A stretch of DNA of 64,000 bases from Paenibacillus bovis (GTDB lineage Bacteria > Bacillota > Bacilli > Paenibacillales > Paenibacillaceae). Positions 62,201-64,000 of the stretch are shown one piece after another. Under the pieces are notes generated by a model that saw only the letters and a program-made list of their open reading frames with translations, searched no databases and had not been told where the DNA came from. The stretch's first letter is position 1; the number at the start of each line of letters is the position of its first letter. Where the stretch lies: the NCBI RefSeq assembly GCF_001421015.2, contig NZ_CP013023.1, forward strand, positions 1,915,501 through 1,979,500, read 5' to 3'. A program made the position numbers and the translations under genes.

Positions 62201-64000
62201 GGCGCAGTCTGGTACATGTGCTGTACAGTCTTTTTTGCTACAGCTGGAGTCATGATTGGGAGACACTGGAGGAGCAGTACCGTCGTACAGTCGACTATAG
62301 CCTGTTGTCCGGGGATATGCTGTATCTGGCACATGCCTGTTATTATCGCAATCAATGGAACCCTTCGCTCGAGATCGAGACGTATTTGCAGGAGAGCGGT
62401 ACGATGCTCGAAATGATCGAGAATACCAAGTATCGACCGGCACTGGCTACAGCCAGATTGAACCGCCAAAAGTTCCGGGTGCTGTCCGGAGAGATTCCTT
62501 TCGAGACAACCTTGGATGATGAGGAATTTAGCGAACAGGATTATCTCGATGAACTGAACAGTTTGAAATATTACTCCGGGATCGGCATTTATTATATATG
62601 CAAAATTCAGCTGGCTTTTATGATGGGTGAATCGATGGAAGCCCTGACATATATCCAGCAGGCCGATCAGGTGATTGGTACGCTGGCCGGCTCGACTTTT
62701 ATGGAAGAATACTCGTTTTATACGTTTATGGCGCTGGCTGCCTGTTATGGGGAGCTTGGACGCAAAGAGCAGCGCAATGCCCGCATACGCATGCGCAAGC
62801 AGCATCGCAAAATGAAAAAATGGGCTGCACATCATCCGCACAACTTTATGACCCAGCAGTATCTGATGCAGGCGGAGTGGCTGCGGATTGATGGCAAATA
62901 TAGTGAAGCGGAGAATTACTATTATCTGGCACTGCAGGATAGCGAACAGGGCCATTTTACCCGTTACAAAGCGATTGCCAGTGAGCAGACTGCGCGGTTT
63001 TATCTGGAGCGAGGGCGGCCCGAGCTGGGTGGGTATTATTTCAAACAGGCTTCCTACTACTATTCGGTCTGGGGCGCACGCGGCAAGGTACAGCAGCTCC
63101 AGGACAATTACCAGGATCTGATGGGACATATCCAGTGGGTGCCACTGAATGGCGACCAGACGATGAGTATCTCTACCGAGAATATCGATATCCATTTGCT
63201 GCTGCAGGCTTCCCAGGCGATCTCGCGTGAGATCGAACTGGATCAGCTGCTGCATAATATGATGAATATTGTATTGGTAAATGCAGGAGCGCAGCGCGGC
63301 TGTATTATGATCAAGTCTGGTCCAAGCCTTTGGGCAGAAGGAGAATATAGTGATACCGACCATCAGATCAATATCCGTATCCATGAAGACCAGCAGCGCA
63401 GCGCATTGCAATTTCCATGGATGACTATGGACGAAGTGGCTCGCAGCCGTGAGACACTGATGTATACCGACGCCAGTTCGGTAAACCGCCTCTCGGATAT
63501 TCGCTATATAACAGAGCAGCAGCCGCGTTCGGTGCTGTGTATGCCGCTGCTGAATCAGGACAAGCTGATTGCTGTCATTTATCTGGAAAATAATCTGATT
63601 ACCGGCGCATTCACCAGGGAACGTCTTGGTATGATCAATCTGCTGTCACGGGATATGGTCTATGCGATTGAAAATGCTAGTTTATACAATAATCTGGAGC
63701 ATCTAGTCAATCAGCGTACCCGCGAGCTCGCCATCAAAAATGAGCAGTTAAATAAATACTTTAATATTGTGGACAAGAATGTCATTATCGTAAATACCGA
63801 TCTGTACGGTAATGTGATGATGGCCAGTGAAGAATTCTGTCTGCTTACCGGTTATAGTCAGGAGGAAGTAGCCAGTCGCCCGCACCGCTTTTTCCGGCCG
63901 CTAGATCATCATGGCCGCTCGATTGCTCCTTTTGTGATCGACAAGGAAGAGACATGGAGCGGAGAGCTTATTTATTTCCGCAAGGATCAGAATATGCTAT
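59248..64000 (+). CDS. multidomain signalling protein: Ser/Thr kinase, ATPase, GAF, PAS (3' end cut by window)
   Basis: About 1584 codons are visible with no stop. Order: a eukaryotic-type protein kinase (1-about 270) with VIAKVL lysine, IIHKDIKPANL, LIDFDLST and GSLPYISPEQTGRI; an AAA/NACHT-like ATPase with Walker A AGEAGSGKTALVN (about 328-340) and Walker B FLDDLQWAD (about 454-463); a long helical-repeat region resembling TPR/transcription-regulator middles (about 680-1290); a GAF domain (about 1310-1480); and a PAS domain starting near 1500, with VIIVNTDLYGNVMMASEEFCLLTGYSQEEV. Family members usually end with a histidine kinase or another output domain beyond the window. The catalytic HKD and DFD motifs look intact. 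It starts at the stop of the membrane protein gene. Confidence 0.92.
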   Translation, partial: MNWKDQKYTVIEEIADHGSKAIYRCIDNLSGEPVIAKVLGARASTYEAIMRIKKEYQLLSELSPVIAGIVRPIQLEERGGYFVLSMEDINGESLKSILRQHRLDLQTVLRLAIKLVDMIGAIHEHEIIHKDIKPANLIWNRETDQLQLIDFDLSTRWSNEKSEQAAAGIMEGSLPYISPEQTGRINRHIDYRSDFYSLGVVLYEMLTGVHPYPSNSVMDQIYSIIAKKPISPAQQSEGRVPQVLSNIIMKLLEKSPEDRYRSAYGIRSDLKKCLSSASRTDFEIGLEDRSTIFHMPQKLYGREEELAVLQSAFTQSIDDRLQLALVAGEAGSGKTALVNELQTMVSYEKGYFVQGKFEQYNKNVPYSAIMDAFRTLLAEWLNGPADEMADMQYALKSHLGANAGLMTRWLPELEQLIGVQSTPEPLLPVEENNRFFLSFVRLLESLVGQQRPLVLFLDDLQWADLSSIQLMSRLLENKNLKRIFIIGSYRYDEIGAGHPLSEALDRLNEQHFIHQLHIQPLSAVHTRQLIEDTMGMSAEQLDWLTPVIHRQTGGNPFFTREILKDLYKQRALYFDQTAGAWLYEETLILERTASEDLIEYLMEKMKTLPAGVRMILSIAALIGRTFDWQVLRMIGHSEKDLLMPALLRAIQEEILLPLHTSTSFIHEVTIPAEELDRMQVQFTFQHDKLQQALYQMIDPKLRQQLHLQLGWLLLSQWPEDRIHEHIMEITGHLNKGIVLVTRHSEKERLIDLNLQAARRAKEAFGYETARRFLQVAISLINEQHWQHQYKRTWDIYLLYSECSYLIHQPDSADRACAVLLHHARTGMEQATIYEMQSNHYMYLGLMSRAIEAGKAGLASLDFTVPRRLNMAVVAKELVTVKLQLRGKTPDQLLEDREMTDQRIKLIMRLLVSFIPPAFISGEQTLFGWAVLKKTQLSIRHGNAPESAGAYIGYAMLLSGMGDLKGAEAYGRLAVSLNEKFGDLQWRSLVHVLYSLFCYSWSHDWETLEEQYRRTVDYSLLSGDMLYLAHACYYRNQWNPSLEIETYLQESGTMLEMIENTKYRPALATARLNRQKFRVLSGEIPFETTLDDEEFSEQDYLDELNSLKYYSGIGIYYICKIQLAFMMGESMEALTYIQQADQVIGTLAGSTFMEEYSFYTFMALAACYGELGRKEQRNARIRMRKQHRKMKKWAAHHPHNFMTQQYLMQAEWLRIDGKYSEAENYYYLALQDSEQGHFTRYKAIASEQTARFYLERGRPELGGYYFKQASYYYSVWGARGKVQQLQDNYQDLMGHIQWVPLNGDQTMSISTENIDIHLLLQASQAISREIELDQLLHNMMNIVLVNAGAQRGCIMIKSGPSLWAEGEYSDTDHQINIRIHEDQQRSALQFPWMTMDEVARSRETLMYTDASSVNRLSDIRYITEQQPRSVLCMPLLNQDKLIAVIYLENNLITGAFTRERLGMINLLSRDMVYAIENASLYNNLEHLVNQRTRELAIKNEQLNKYFNIVDKNVIIVNTDLYGNVMMASEEFCLLTGYSQEEVASRPHRFFRPLDHHGRSIAPFVIDKEETWSGELIYFRKDQNML

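Noticed and set aside
62119..63411. 430-codon minus-strand frame inside the signalling protein
   Set aside because: The plus-strand frame continues through it with clear ATPase, GAF and PAS features, so this is a shadow.

Overview
The window looks like a chromosome segment from a Paenibacillus-type Firmicute (Bacillales). Evidence: strong AAGGAGG-type ribosome binding sites with frequent GTG/TTG starts, many hairpin-plus-T-run terminators, a moderate G+C with A/T-rich intergenic gaps, a SleB-type cell-wall hydrolase, an alsSD acetoin operon, and a gene order (tsaE-tsaB-rimI-tsaD / ydiF / moaC-mogA / tatA-tatC) that parallels the B. subtilis ydiB-to-tatCy region. No tRNA, rRNA, CRISPR array, integrase or insertion sequence was seen.

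Layout. 1-9150: housekeeping and accessory genes: a hypothetical protein, alsS-alsD (pyruvate to acetoin), an AIM24-like protein with a membrane coiled-coil partner, a tiny half 'stalk' domain protein, an EcsC-family protein, a lipoprotein and a YdjM-like membrane hydrolase. 9200-26020: the accessory centre of the window, a PBSX/xkd-like contractile tail cluster. It starts with an ImmA/IrrE protease and an XRE repressor on the minus strand, has three operator-like TTGCC-N4-GGYAA sites in the divergent gap, then an ArpU-type activator, a small membrane protein, tail terminator-like protein, YkzM-like protein, sheath, tube, tail chaperone with an apparent programmed -1 frameshift, a short A/T-rich tape measure, LysM/XkdP, XkdQ, XkdR, XkdS, baseplate J, XkdU, one tail fibre, a holin, a GH25 muramidase and a second holin. 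No terminase, portal, capsid or integrase is present, so it reads as a headless phage-tail bacteriocin (tailocin) with its own regulation and lysis module rather than a prophage.

26131-39072: a secreted 5'-nucleotidase with LysM domain, a peptide-type ABC importer (binding protein plus two permeases, no ATPases), dGTPase, a luciferase-like oxidoreductase, a 2-hydroxyacid dehydrogenase, RNA 2',3'-cyclic phosphodiesterase, a SleB-type hydrolase and a YtkL-like metallo-hydrolase. 39739-48545: glutamate synthase large subunit alone, a two-gene ABC exporter and cardiolipin synthase.

48757-57857: the t6A tRNA-modification operon (tsaE, tsaB, rimI, tsaD), a striking cluster of DnaA boxes between tsaD and an ABC-F gene, then fthC-moaC-mogA and tatA-tatC. 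58076-64000: a polytopic membrane protein whose stop codon overlaps the start of a giant signalling protein (Ser/Thr kinase, ATPase, GAF, PAS) cut by the window end.
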